From positions 4,233,958 through 4,297,957 of the forward strand of contig JACTAT010000037.1 of the NCBI GenBank assembly GCA_014526335.1: a DNA stretch of 64,000 nt, in the 5' to 3' direction. The DNA is from Chrysaora quinquecirrha (Eukaryota; Cnidaria; Scyphozoa; Semaeostomeae; Pelagiidae). A program made the translations under genes and the position numbers. Below are positions 13,701-21,189 of the stretch, in pieces. Below the pieces are notes generated by a model. The model had not been told where the DNA came from. It saw nothing but the letters and a program-made list of their open reading frames with translations, and did no database searches. The stretch's first letter is position 1. Each line of letters starts with the position of its first letter.

Positions 13701-16700
13701 TATTACCCTTTTAGCTCCATCTAAATATGGGGCCAACCGTGCAAGTGCACAGAGTTTCTTACCAGCATTTTTGCAGATTGTCTTTATATGCTTTTCAAAT
13801 GTGAGTTGGCTGTCTAGAGTTACACCTAAAAGTTTAGCTTGATTTACCTCTTCTGTTGGAGAATTATTTATTGTCACAATTGCTTTGTCTATTCTATCAT
13901 TTTTAGTTTCTATTATCATCAGTTTACACTTATCACCGTTTAAGATCATAAAATTGTTTTTAAACCATCTATTTATACAATCCAATTCATCATTTAAGTT
14001 TGCTGTTATATTGTTAATATTTTTACCTTTTATCCATATTGTATTATCATCCGCGTAATTGCAGAGCTCACTATTATGGACGTAAAAGAAAAGGTCATTG
14101 ATAAATATATTGAAAAATAAGGGTCCTAGAATGGATCCTTGGGGGACTCCTTGTTTTATTTCCATCCAGTCACTATAGTTTGAGTTGATTTTTACTCTTT
14201 GAGTTCTTTCTTGCAGGTAGCTTTTAATCAATCTAAGAGCATTCTTACTAAAACCATAAGCATCGAGTTTTGCTATAAGGAGTTCATGCGGGAGACAGTC
14301 AAAAGCTTTAGACAGGTCCATGAGAACCATGCCAGTTTTAAGTTTTTGGTCTAAGCTTCTTTTTATATTTTCGATTAGTCTTATCAAGGCATGCTGGGTT
14401 CCATAACCTTTCCTGAAACCACAGAGTAGTGGAGAAAGTTTATTTTCCATGTATTTATTAATTTGATTTGCCAGTATTCTCTCATAAACTTTCGAAGTAG
14501 AAGGAAGAACACTGACAGGGCGGTAATTTACTTTTGATGTTGTAGAGTCCTTCTTGTGTATTGGAGTTACATCTGCGCATTTTAATTCTCTAGGAAAATT
14601 GCAATTTGTAATCGTTTGATTAAATAGTTCATTAAGATAAGGAGCTATGTGATCTGCTGATGCTTTTAAGATTTTGAGGGAACGTCATCAGGCCCTGTTG
14701 CTTTCTTTATATTCAAGTTATTTATTTCAATTTTATAACCGTGTTATTAGTATGCTGAAAATTTAACTTAGGAGACTCTTCGCCTAAATATTCTTTTATT
14801 TTCTTAATACTACAATGATCCTTGTACTTTTCAAGTATTTCAGATATGTCGTCAATATCGCCACTATTTCTTTTCAAAGGTTCGATTTTTGGTAAATTTA
14901 AAGAGTCAGTTATATTCACAAAGTAATTATTCATTATTTGAGCAACATCCTTATTATTTGATATTATCTCGTCATCTTCAAGTAAGATAATCTTATTTTG
15001 CCTTAAACTTTTGTCATTAAAGTGTGGTTTAATCGTTGTCCAGAAGTTTTACAATCTGCAACGAAATTTATATTTATGCTTGCAAAGTAATCTTTTTTCG
15101 TTTTCCGGACCAATTTAACGCATTCGTTTCTTATTTTTTTATATTTGTCCCAGTTAATGATTGTTCTTTCCTTATAATATTTATTTTTGGCTTTTGATCT
15201 GGCCATTATAAGTTTCTTTATAGATTTATTCATAAAAGGAGCATTGTTCGCTCTTGTCATTTTATACTTTAGAGGAGCATGGTGTTCTAGAGTATCCTTC
15301 ATGATTGTTAAAAAATCATTATAGCTTACAACATTGGCGTCATAAAATTTCATGCTTAAATCTTGATTAAAGGTGTTTGTATCAAAATACTTGTAATCCC
15401 GATATTTTATTATAGTTGGTTCAGCTTTAATAAATTGAGTTTTAAGGTTTGTACTCGTTAGTTTGTGAAAATCAGAAAGACCTGTTTCTACAGTAATTGT
15501 ATTTTGAAACGAGTGTTTTTTATTTGTTAATAGAAGGTCTATACATTTTGGAGTGTTACTCTTATAACATGTGGGCTCCTTTACTAAATTATAGAGATTA
15601 TAAGTTTTCATAAAGTTGTCAAGTAGTGGGGTTGTTGGTTCAAGATTGAAGTCTCCCATGATCATAAAATTGTCATACTTTTGATAGAAAAAATCTAATG
15701 TTTTACCTAATTCTTCTAGGAAATAGTTACTTGCTTGATTGGGTGGGTGGTATATTCCTATGCAAATCCATTTTTGTTTTCTTAGATTTAATTCAACTGA
15801 GATTATCTCCATATCATTAGGGAGAGAGTTGACAGCTAGCTCGCGTGATGGAATATCATCATTTACATATAGTATTAAGCCACCTCCACCTATTTTTCGG
15901 TCTCTTCGGTAGGGTTTTGAATACCCTTCAGATGCAAATTGAGCAATAGGAAATGAATCGTCTATTTTAGTTTCAGATATTAGGAAAATATCAAGATTCT
16001 GGTTAATCATGTTCATTAGGATATGATGCTTATTGGGGAGGGAGTTTATATTGATGTGACCATATGATATGCCTTTTGGGCACTTTAATTTCAATTCTTT
16101 AAGTTGTTCTGACGGTATGGCAATACAATCAGTGGGGCTAGAGGTTTCAGTCTCTTTATTCATATTTAGGACATAATTAGATATTGCATCAGTAAAGCTT
16201 TTAGTTTCAATACTATTACTGTCTTTGATATTTGAAATTTGACTTTTATTCTCTTTGTGTTGCATCTTTCCATTCTCATTATTAATTATCAGAAATGCCT
16301 CAGTAATTAGTCATGGGTTGGAGATGGGAGCTAAGCTAAGTTTGACTCCATTAATAATATTTTTTGCTAATTTTGAGGTTCCAATACTATTTAGATGCAG
16401 CCTACTATTATTTAGATCAGTATCATCTATGTTACCATTATCTATAACAGAAATTTGATTTTGTGAACATTTGTCCTTTATTAAATTGTTGAGCTTCAAG
16501 ATTTCTTGATTCAGTAAAGGTTTATCTTGTCTTAATATTACGGTTGAGATAAATACCTTGGTGTGAGGGGAGTTAGCCGAAACTTTTGCTGCCAGTTGCA
16601 GGAGATTTTCACAAATGTTTTCCGCATTGGATCCCATAAGATCATTTGTTCCCCCATGGATGACTATGGCATCAGGAGCTTGTTCAATGCTTGGTATGAT

Positions 16701-19700
16701 ATGGTGATGTAAATCTTTTGTTCTTGCTCCTGGGATGCTGATGGATCTAACTTTTGCATATTTTGGCATCATCTTAAAAGGCTTTAGACCCTTGGTCATT
16801 GAATCACCAATTATGCATACTGTTTTCTTTGTTGTTGTCTTATTCAGTTCCATGACAGAAGCTGATTGGTTTGAGAGCTCTGATTTTGACTATGGTTTGA
16901 TACTTGTTGACGTGCTGGGCTTGTTCGGGTTTGATTTTGACTCTGGCTTGATATATGTTGATTTGCTGGGTTTGGTTGGGTTTGATTTTGACTCTGGTTT
17001 GATATTTTTTGATATGCTGGGTTTATTTGGGTTTGATTTCGACTCTGGCTTGATACCTGCTGATATGCTGTGTTTGTGAGTTTTGATATGTCATGTTTGT
17101 ATTGGTGGCTAAAGAGGGGTTCGTAGTAGTTTTGGTGTTCAAAGTTTTGCTGAGTGAATTGAGGTTGGTGAGTTGCTCTTCTTCTTGTTTCTGTTCTCCA
17201 ATGTGAGTTGGTATCATTAGGATTAATTTGGGAGATTTGATTTACCAATTTTGAATTTCATTTTTAACATTTTGTTTTCTTTTTCGAGTTCATTATTCTT
17301 CTCATACTGCATAGCAAGTTCCTTGTATACAGGATCAATATAATGTGCTTCTTGTTTGTCATTTTAGTGATTGTTTTTTCATTTCCTTATATCTTTTTTC
17401 AAATTTTTTATTTCTTCCCACAATAGTGAGTGTTCTTCTTTATTTTCAACAGCCCCATTGATCTCAACGGGAGAGTAGTATCAAACAGAAGATTTGACAA
17501 TTCTGAGTGTGGTGTTTTGTCTATAGTTTGAGAGTCTTGATAGTTTTCTGTATGCTGATTTTTTTCTTTGCTTTTTGGTTTTCTATTTACTTTGTCCTTG
17601 ATCAGAGGAATGTATGACTCAACAAAACTGTCAATTTCACTGCAAACAAAGCAAATTGTGGCTGAAGGAATGAAAAGCCGCCTTCTTTTATGATGCAAAC
17701 CAAGTATGCTCAATACCCCCCAATTTATATATCGCAAAAACGACAACATCACCGTCAACAGTTTTGATAAAAATACGCGAATTATTTTGCTGAAGCGTTG
17801 AATACATGAACGAAGATTCTTTCATGTATCTGTTTGGAACAACGGTTTCATTGTTGGTTGCAACCACAAGCTTGTGCTGAACTTCATGTACAAGAACATG
17901 CGATAAATACGGAAATAATTCAGCTTTATTTTCGTTAAATCGCAAAAACGTTGCCCAGTTGCCAGGCAAGATGGTGTTTTTCGTCACTTTACGTCTGACT
18001 CCAGCTCCGCGTTTCTCCCTTGTACTATTTTTAGGCTCTCGCCAATTCCAATATTAAATTCCAATAATTGAACATTGGACGGTCTTCGCTCTCGTCAATC
18101 CATTCAGGTTCTGGAAGTAGCTGTTCATCTTCACACGCTTCTTTATAATACTCATAGCCTTCTTTTCGCAGAAGATACAAGGCATATGTGGTCACTTGAT
18201 GAAGGTAGCGAGGGACAATCGCAAGGGACAAACGATTCGTAGAGCATATTCCTCCGACAAAGCCAGCGTTAAAGCAATACATCAAACGATGTATTCTGCA
18301 GGCATCGAAATGGACCCAGTCCTTGAACAAGCAGTATGTTTATCGTGACCCATGGCTATGGGGATGGCAAATTACTGATGGAAAAACAGTACCGTGTTGG
18401 ACAGAGCTACCCGATTCGTCTAGTTTTGTTGTGAACTGATCAGATGTGGCTGCAAAAAGTCATGCATGGGGAGATGTAACTGTTTCAGATCAGGTCTTAA
18501 GTGCACAGAGTTGTGCAAGTGTTCTGCATAATGTACAAATAATTCGTCATGAACTGGAGGGTTCCAGTACGCTAATCCTCTTGATTTTTGTTTAATGTTT
18601 TCAAAAATTTGTTGTCACTTTCAACTACATGACGTTAGGTATTCATGACGTCACAATGACGTCATAAACTGATAACATCATAATGACGTTGACGTCATAC
18701 ATTAAGTACCTATATAGGAAAAAATATATTACGTACTAAAATAGAAACCAAATCTAACAAAAACCTCCCAAGAGCTGCTTTAAATAATGCGTTTTCTCCA
18801 ATAATAGCTCTTAACACTAAGAAAAAAATAAATTAAAAATTTTCCGGGGGCTCGCTGTATTTTCAAGAATCAAAAAATACCCTCTTCGAGAAAATTTGAT
18901 TGCTTTTAACCATAAATTCTTCCATGTAAAGACAAGAAACATCTTAAGTGAGCACTTTGAATCACTTTTTCCTGGTATTTCAATCCCCATCTTAAAAAAA
19001 TTGATATGGTTGTTTTTTTGTGTTACCCCCTGGATAAGTAAAGCTTTGACGGCAAAATATCTCGAAAACGGTACAATTTTGGGCCATGGTGTTTTTGCAA
19101 ATCTTGTTAAGAATTTAATTCTCTTTCCAAATATATAATAGTTGGCACATTTTGAAGACATAAAATTTATGGTAATTTGGCACCTTAATTACGTCATTAT
19201 GACGTCAAAAAGGGGTGGAATGTTTGGGCACCACTTCTAATTTTGCTCTACTCACCCCAAAGCTACTCTGTGCAAAGTTTCAGACTTTGTTCACAAAGTG
19301 AACAATTCAACCTCTTAGCTGCTCTACTAATACTCTAGACCGTACAATTCTTGCTTAAATATGGTTAAACAAGGAAAAGAACGAATTCACTAGAATCTAT
19401 CCGGAGCATCTTGCATAATCTCATTCCTTTTTGTTTTTCGATATCAAGGTAATGCGAAATAAAACTCCATCTTGAAAGGCGTGGGGGCCCTTAGCAGTTT
19501 CTCTAACCCAAACCCATGTCGGTTACGCCACTGGAATAATACTAAAGTAGGTGATGAGTAGATGAGGTTAGAGTAAATTATGATTATGTGAAATTGTTTA
19601 CCTGTTTCCCATTGTCTATTAGTGCATTGATCACATCATTTTCAGAAGCAGAATCATAAAATGATCCACTTTTGCTATAATGTCTTGGTCTGATGCGGCT

Positions 19701-21184
19701 TACTTCTGACAGATATGCAACTTTAGTTAAAGAACCACCTACAGGAAGATAATTTGATCAAAGACAAACCAAAACGGATCAGTGAATGAACGTTGAAGAA
19801 AATTGCATTTTCCATTAACTTGGATGCCCTATATAGATTCCTTGTATGCACTACCTACCACACTACCTTGTTACCAAAAATCAACGCTATGCATAATACA
19901 AATTTCTGCTACTCTGTGGAAATTTCGTTTTCGTTAACTTCTGTAGAATAATCGAAATATAAACGTCCTTTCATAAATTTTGATCGGCGAGTTTTGCTAC
20001 GCAATGTTTTTTTCACAACATAGATCTCAGAAAACGAGAAGAGTAGCCACTATAATGTAACTTAACTGCTCTACAACCGAAAAATAGGGGTAAATGTATG
20101 GCTGTAAATATGGTTAATGTTTTCGTTGTCCAAAAGCTACTTGCAAGCACCGCAAAATTTGTAAAACTATTGAAACTTTTTAAATGAGTTAATTAATGAT
20201 TGGTAAAACTTTGAATATTAGGAGTTTTAAGAAGTTCAATTAAAAAGATTTGGCAAACTTTGTCTGTATGCTTCATTAACAAATTGGAGATATATTTTCT
20301 CTGATGCTACTCAACTCCGTTTTTCATTGGCCTATATAATCCACTTCGAAAGCCGGAGGTGTCATTTATCCTAGTTAATTACTCTATTTCTAATCGAGGA
20401 AAATTTCTCCAAAATAATTAAAACAGGCCTAAAGATGGTGGTGATCCTTACAGATCATCGAAATTTTAAGAGTCGTTTAAAACAGTTGTGTTGATCAATT
20501 TGATGCTATTAATTAATATAATCTTTCATTAACTATCTGTTGTTCTCTAAAAAGGAAACAGATCATAAATGCAAAAATGAATAGCAGAAGACTACATTCT
20601 CTTTTATCATAAACTCGCAACTTCTTTGTTTTGATGCGGCAGACAGTATTCTTTGCTAGACAGGGAAGTTTGAGATATGGAGAGAAAGTTTCGTTGCAGA
20701 AAAGAACCAAAACTACATAGATAGAACGTTTGTTGACTGAACATTAAAATCAACTGGTAGGAAACTTGAGGTACTTTAGGGCTAATAGAAGAGAATTTGT
20801 ATAAAGCTAACATGTGGAAGATCAAAGCAAGAACAAAAATTTGCAGAGCTCCCTGACTTTTTACAGTGTTTATTGTCCAAGCAAAAAAAATTAAGTTGAG
20901 AAACACTGTACTCACTTGCTCAAACATGTCACGTCAGCCATTTTTCAGTTTTTTACCTGGGCACTAAACTAAAATCTTCCAATAGATATAGATTATGTTA
21001 AAGATTACCAAGAGCACTTACCTATATCAATGGCAAATCTCTTGGCATTTCTCAGGTTTCTGAAAGTTTCTTCTGCTGGTAGCTCAATGCTTCTAGCATA
21101 TGAGTTATTTGGTGAATTCTCTTTATCAAAGTCATTCCCCAACGCATTCCCAAAGTCACTATCCTCTGCTTCAGTTCTTGACAT
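4763..21184 (-). CDS. PANK4: PANK4: pantothenate kinase-like N-terminal domain, 8 coding exons (3' part off the window)
   Basis: Coding exons on the minus strand: 21022-21184, 19602-19738, 9141-9294, 8452-8503, 7268-7463, 6614-6706, 6084-6143 and 4763-4868. GT/AG borders and phases agree throughout and give about 320 residues. The ATG at 21184-21182 lies 5 bases inside an exon with an acceptor at 21190, so a non-coding exon lies upstream. Landmarks in order: [33 protein letters not shown]; a [11 protein letters not shown]-site loop; [55 protein letters not shown]; and VKDIYGGDY with ASSFGK. These fit PANK4 better than PANK1-3. In particular a Lys stands where active kinases have Glu after GGGAYKF, consistent with a catalytically dead kinase domain. 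The remaining kinase exons and the C-terminal DUF89 phosphatase domain were not found. Exon 8 ends in a good donor (GTAAGT), so the gene probably continues beyond position 1 with the GPCR nested in an intron. The second coding intron is about 10.3 kb and holds the inverted-repeat/LINE block. Confidence 0.9.
4972..5130. mobile_element. Fold-back (near-perfect palindrome) element
   Basis: Two 74-bp arms (4972-5045 and 5057-5130) are reverse complements with only about three mismatches, separated by an 11-bp loop. The ends read cctgcctgcagactcaac and its complement. It is non-coding and lies in the PANK4 intron between exons 7 and 8. The very high arm identity points to a recent insertion or ongoing gene conversion. 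Confidence 0.75.
5238..5345 (+). repeat. tRNA-derived SINE-like fragment
   Basis: A box-A-like stretch (tggtataaatgagtagac) is followed about 35 bp later by a box-B-like ggttcgagcc, the arrangement of an internal Pol III promoter. It does not fold into a clean tRNA, so I call it SINE-like. A loosely similar copy lies at 43455-43600. Confidence 0.45.
6224..6525. mobile_element. 302-bp MITE flanked by TTAA (piggyBac-like)
   Basis: Terminal inverted repeats start gcccggtgcacaagagattt on the left and gcccagcgcacacgggagat on the right (reverse complement). Both sides carry TTAA (6220-6223 and 6526-6529), the piggyBac target site. Related sub-repeats (ctttcaaag.cagaaatctc) occur inside. No ORF. 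Lies in the PANK4 intron between exons 6 and 7. Confidence 0.65.
7505..7610. repeat. Degenerate GATTCGATT/GATCCGATT low-complexity tract
   Basis: Variants of the pentamer-like units gattc, gatcc and gattt repeat for about 100 bp immediately upstream (minus-strand sense) of the PANK4 exon 5 acceptor, from which it is separated by about 40 bp. Confidence 0.6.
9012..9033. repeat. (TC)n microsatellite
   Basis: Eleven or so TC units lie in the PANK4 intron just downstream of exon 3. In the minus-strand frame they read as an Arg-Glu run that is intronic, not protein. Confidence 0.8.
9478..10209 (-). mobile_element. pogo/Tigger-like non-autonomous DNA element, copy 2
   Basis: Flanked by TA on both sides, with ends cagttgacatccgctatct (left) and the complement of cagtttacatctgctat (right). 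In reverse orientation it aligns with 2636-3391: the same second inverted block (cgttatctctaacattcgct), the same tcctggcagaaagta interior and a similar length (732 versus 756 bp). Inserted in the PANK4 second coding intron. Confidence 0.7.
10210..10860. other. Intronic sequence, nothing recognised
   Basis: Part of PANK4 coding intron 2 between a pogo-like element and the left inverted arm. No coding or repeat signal that I can name. Confidence 0.4.
10861..11961 (+). repeat. Left 1.1-kb inverted arm
   Basis: Pairs with 18219-19329 reversed; by eye the arms differ at only a few positions per hundred plus small indels, for example an 11-base indel near the outer end. It contains the ORF's 3' end (11648-11961), an apparent 3' UTR and several gacgtcat palindromes around 11460-11540 and 10990-11010. 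Identity stops sharply at 11961. Confidence 0.85.
11648..12040 (-). pseudogene. Uncharacterised cysteine-tailed ORF family, C-terminal fragment
   Basis: The minus-strand frame starts at a MITE junction (12040) with [11 protein letters not shown], followed by [11 protein letters not shown], a [15 protein letters not shown] helix, WLWGWQ, a W-TELPDSSS segment and a closing cysteine cluster of the form CxC-KK-C-RCxC-x6-C-x3-CxC, reminiscent of tesmin/TSO1 CXC motifs. I recall many long, unannotated invertebrate ORFs (corals, molluscs, arthropods) with this exact end, present in many copies per genome and probably mobile-element derived; their biochemical role is unknown to me. Here the fragment is the natural 3' end of the ORF whose middle part is at 17690-18218, separated from it by LINE and MITE insertions. 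Non-functional as it stands. Confidence 0.65.
12041..12435. mobile_element. MITE with TTTACATGGAGGCGGGC termini
   Basis: Left end gggcctgtttacatggagg and right end its near complement (cctccatgtaaacatcccc). Three further partial copies of the same end motif lie inside (near 12105, 12200-12230 and 12315), giving a nested, multi-palindrome structure. It is GC-richer than its surroundings and interrupts the coding frame of the cysteine-tailed ORF at 12040. Confidence 0.65.
12445..12941 (-). mobile_element. Second LINE, reverse-transcriptase and 3'-end fragment
   Basis: Minus-strand frames encode RT core blocks: [14 protein letters not shown], then YADDTAIS (the catalytic YxDD), then after a frameshift [14 protein letters not shown] 3' tail with a GGGGCAACC-type end and an A-rich stretch follows down to about 12445, which is typical of L2/CR1-like elements. 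It belongs to a different subfamily from its neighbour and abuts that LINE's 3' end directly at about 12943. Confidence 0.75.
13191..14450 (-). CDS. LINE ORF2, reverse transcriptase and C-terminal domain
   Basis: A 419-codon open stretch in the same frame as the endonuclease segment. RT motifs in order: [23 protein letters not shown] (first catalytic Asp), [19 protein letters not shown] (catalytic Asp pair), LGVTLDSQL (thumb), then WNSISKEIK and a final cysteine motif C-x-CKLC near the stop at 13191-13193. It copies LINE RNA at nicked target DNA. The beginning of the RT domain lies upstream (14451-14720) in broken frames. Confidence 0.9.
   Translation of the reverse strand: MENKLSPLLCGFRKGYGTQHALIRLIENIKRSLDQKLKTGMVLMDLSKAFDCLPHELLIAKLDAYGFSKNALRLIKSYLQERTQRVKINSNYSDWMEIKQGVPQGSILGPLFFNIFINDLFFYVHNSELCNYADDNTIWIKGKNINNITANLNDELDCINRWFKNNFMILNGDKCKLMIIETKNDRIDKAIVTINNSPTEEVNQAKLLGVTLDSQLTFEKHIKTICKNAGKKLCALARLAPYLDGAKRVILMKTFVLSHFNYCPLIWMFCSRKSNNLINSIHERALRIAYNDQSISFEELLQKDDAVKIHQLNIHKLLIEIFKTMKDINPDFMKELFLTHNSAYNLRTSHFEIKRPSTNKYGLDTLTYRGSSSWNSISKEIKESNSVQSFKQNLMKNYKEAKLCNCKLCTEYIANIGYF
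14451..15002 (-). pseudogene. LINE ORF2 linker between endonuclease and RT, frameshifted
   Basis: 14722-14934 is open in a different frame and reads [15 protein letters not shown], the usual linker preceding RT in this group. Sequence around 14690-14500 reads through the [10 protein letters not shown] and [16 protein letters not shown] region in yet another frame. One lost base near 15045 and another change near 14690 account for the shifts, since the flanking EN and RT frames agree. Confidence 0.75.
15003..16265 (-). CDS. LINE ORF2, AP-type endonuclease domain
   Basis: About 420 codons from an ATG at 16265-16263. Endonuclease motifs: [19 protein letters not shown] (catalytic Glu), [25 protein letters not shown] (catalytic GDFN) and TGLSDFHKL (the terminal SDH-like motif, here SDF-H). 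This domain nicks target DNA to prime reverse transcription. The last 20 or so codons are out of frame because of a single-base loss near 15045. Same frame as ORF1's esterase, separated from it by one TGA at 16313-16311. Confidence 0.85.
   Translation of the reverse strand: MQHKENKSQISNIKDSNSIETKSFTDAISNYVLNMNKETETSSPTDCIAIPSEQLKELKLKCPKGISYGHININSLPNKHHILMNMINQNLDIFLISETKIDDSFPIAQFASEGYSKPYRRDRKIGGGGLILYVNDDIPSRELAVNSLPNDMEIISVELNLRKQKWICIGIYHPPNQASNYFLEELGKTLDFFYQKYDNFMIMGDFNLEPTTPLLDNFMKTYNLYNLVKEPTCYKSNTPKCIDLLLTNKKHSFQNTITVETGLSDFHKLTSTNLKTQFIKAEPTIIKYRDYKYFDTNTFNQDLSMKFYDANVVSYNDFLTIMKDTLEHHAPLKYKMTRANNAPFMNKSIKKLIMARSKAKNKYYKERTIINWDKYKKIRNECVKLVRKTKKDYFASININFVADCKTSGQRLNHTLMTKV
16311..17248 (-). 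CDS. LINE ORF1: Gln/Ser-rich repeats plus SGNH esterase domain
   Basis: The esterase part (16853-16311) shows the GDSMTKG nucleophile block, the HGGTNDLMG block (SGNH block III-like) and [13 protein letters not shown] near the end (catalytic His region). The upstream part (17248-16844) is open in another frame, overlaps the esterase ATG by a few bases, and contains four 17-18-residue Ser/Gln/Asn repeats. In this copy the two frames are separate; whether that is the native arrangement or a frameshift cannot be told from one copy. ORF1 proteins of this group are thought to act in RNP or membrane interactions. Confidence 0.8.
16908..17085 (-). repeat. 51-54-bp tandem repeat within LINE ORF1
   Basis: Three to four copies of a unit containing ctctggcttgatacctgctg variants encode Ser/Gln/Asn-rich units (QSQNQT plus NPA-Q). 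Confidence 0.75.
17690..18218 (-). pseudogene. Uncharacterised cysteine-tailed ORF family, middle fragments
   Basis: Two minus-strand pieces read as parts of the same family as 11648-12040. The first (18218-18031) ends [12 protein letters not shown], matching the family's F-x-W-x-LI-x-L segment, and stops. The second (17987-17690) reads [24 protein letters not shown] and then [13 protein letters not shown], matching the family's NW-FLR-NK and RTVDTDVVV segments. Known members have much more sequence between these points, so this copy has lost internal parts. It begins exactly at the inner boundary of the right inverted arm and is followed by the LINE. Confidence 0.6.
18219..18540 (+). pseudogene. 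Inverted copy of the cysteine-tailed ORF 3' end
   Basis: The plus strand repeats the C-terminal coding region of 11648-11961 in opposite orientation ([20 protein letters not shown] and so on). The frame is lost at 18424-18427, where four T replace the five T of the left arm, so the cysteine cluster is out of frame. Part of the right inverted arm. Confidence 0.75.
18219..19329 (-). repeat. Right 1.1-kb inverted arm
   Basis: Reverse complement of 10861-11961, with the same gacgtcat palindromes (near 18650-18700 and 19190-19205). Its outer end is at 19329. Confidence 0.85.
19739..21021. other. PANK4 first coding intron, nothing recognised
   Basis: AT-rich intron between PANK4 coding exons 1 and 2; no exon or named repeat seen. 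The short sequence 19330-19601 beside the right arm is likewise featureless. Confidence 0.4.
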
Positions 21185-21189
21185 TATAC

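Larger units (their letters stand above)
12945..17690 (-). mobile_element. CR1/L2-like LINE with esterase ORF1 and EN-RT ORF2 (decayed, near full length)
   Basis: About 4.7 kb on the minus strand. In order: a Ser/Gln/Asn-rich repeat region and SGNH-esterase (ORF1), an AP endonuclease, reverse transcriptase, the CKLC-x-cysteine C-terminal motif and a 3' UTR ending AATAAAGAATG. It has at least two frameshifts in ORF2 (near 15045 and 14690), so it is no longer autonomous. The esterase in ORF1 is a hallmark of the CR1/L2/Rex group. The 5' limit is uncertain by about 100 bp because coding-like sequence of the host ORF merges into it near 17640-17700. Confidence 0.85.
10861..19329. mobile_element. 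Composite block with 1.1-kb inverted arms around a broken ORF and nested LINEs
   Basis: The outer ends are mirror images: tagtagagcagctaag at 10861 and its complement ending at 19329. Arms of about 1.1 kb converge on a 6.3-kb centre. In minus-strand order the centre holds the middle part of an uncharacterised ORF (18218-17690), a LINE (17690-12945), a second LINE fragment (12941-12445), a MITE (12435-12041) and then the C-terminal part of the same ORF leading into the left arm. Either this is a DNA transposon whose long terminal repeats include the 3' end of its gene, or a fold-back rearrangement of such a gene. The whole lies inside one PANK4 intron. Confidence 0.65.

Noticed and set aside
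16735..17079. Plus-strand ORF with [10 protein letters not shown] repeats
   Set aside because: It is the complement of the LINE ORF1 Ser/Gln/Asn repeat region; the minus strand carries the esterase and EN-RT, so this is a shadow.
18031..18330. Single ORF spanning the right-arm boundary
   Set aside because: Its first third is antisense of the inverted arm; only the part below 18218 has family resemblance.
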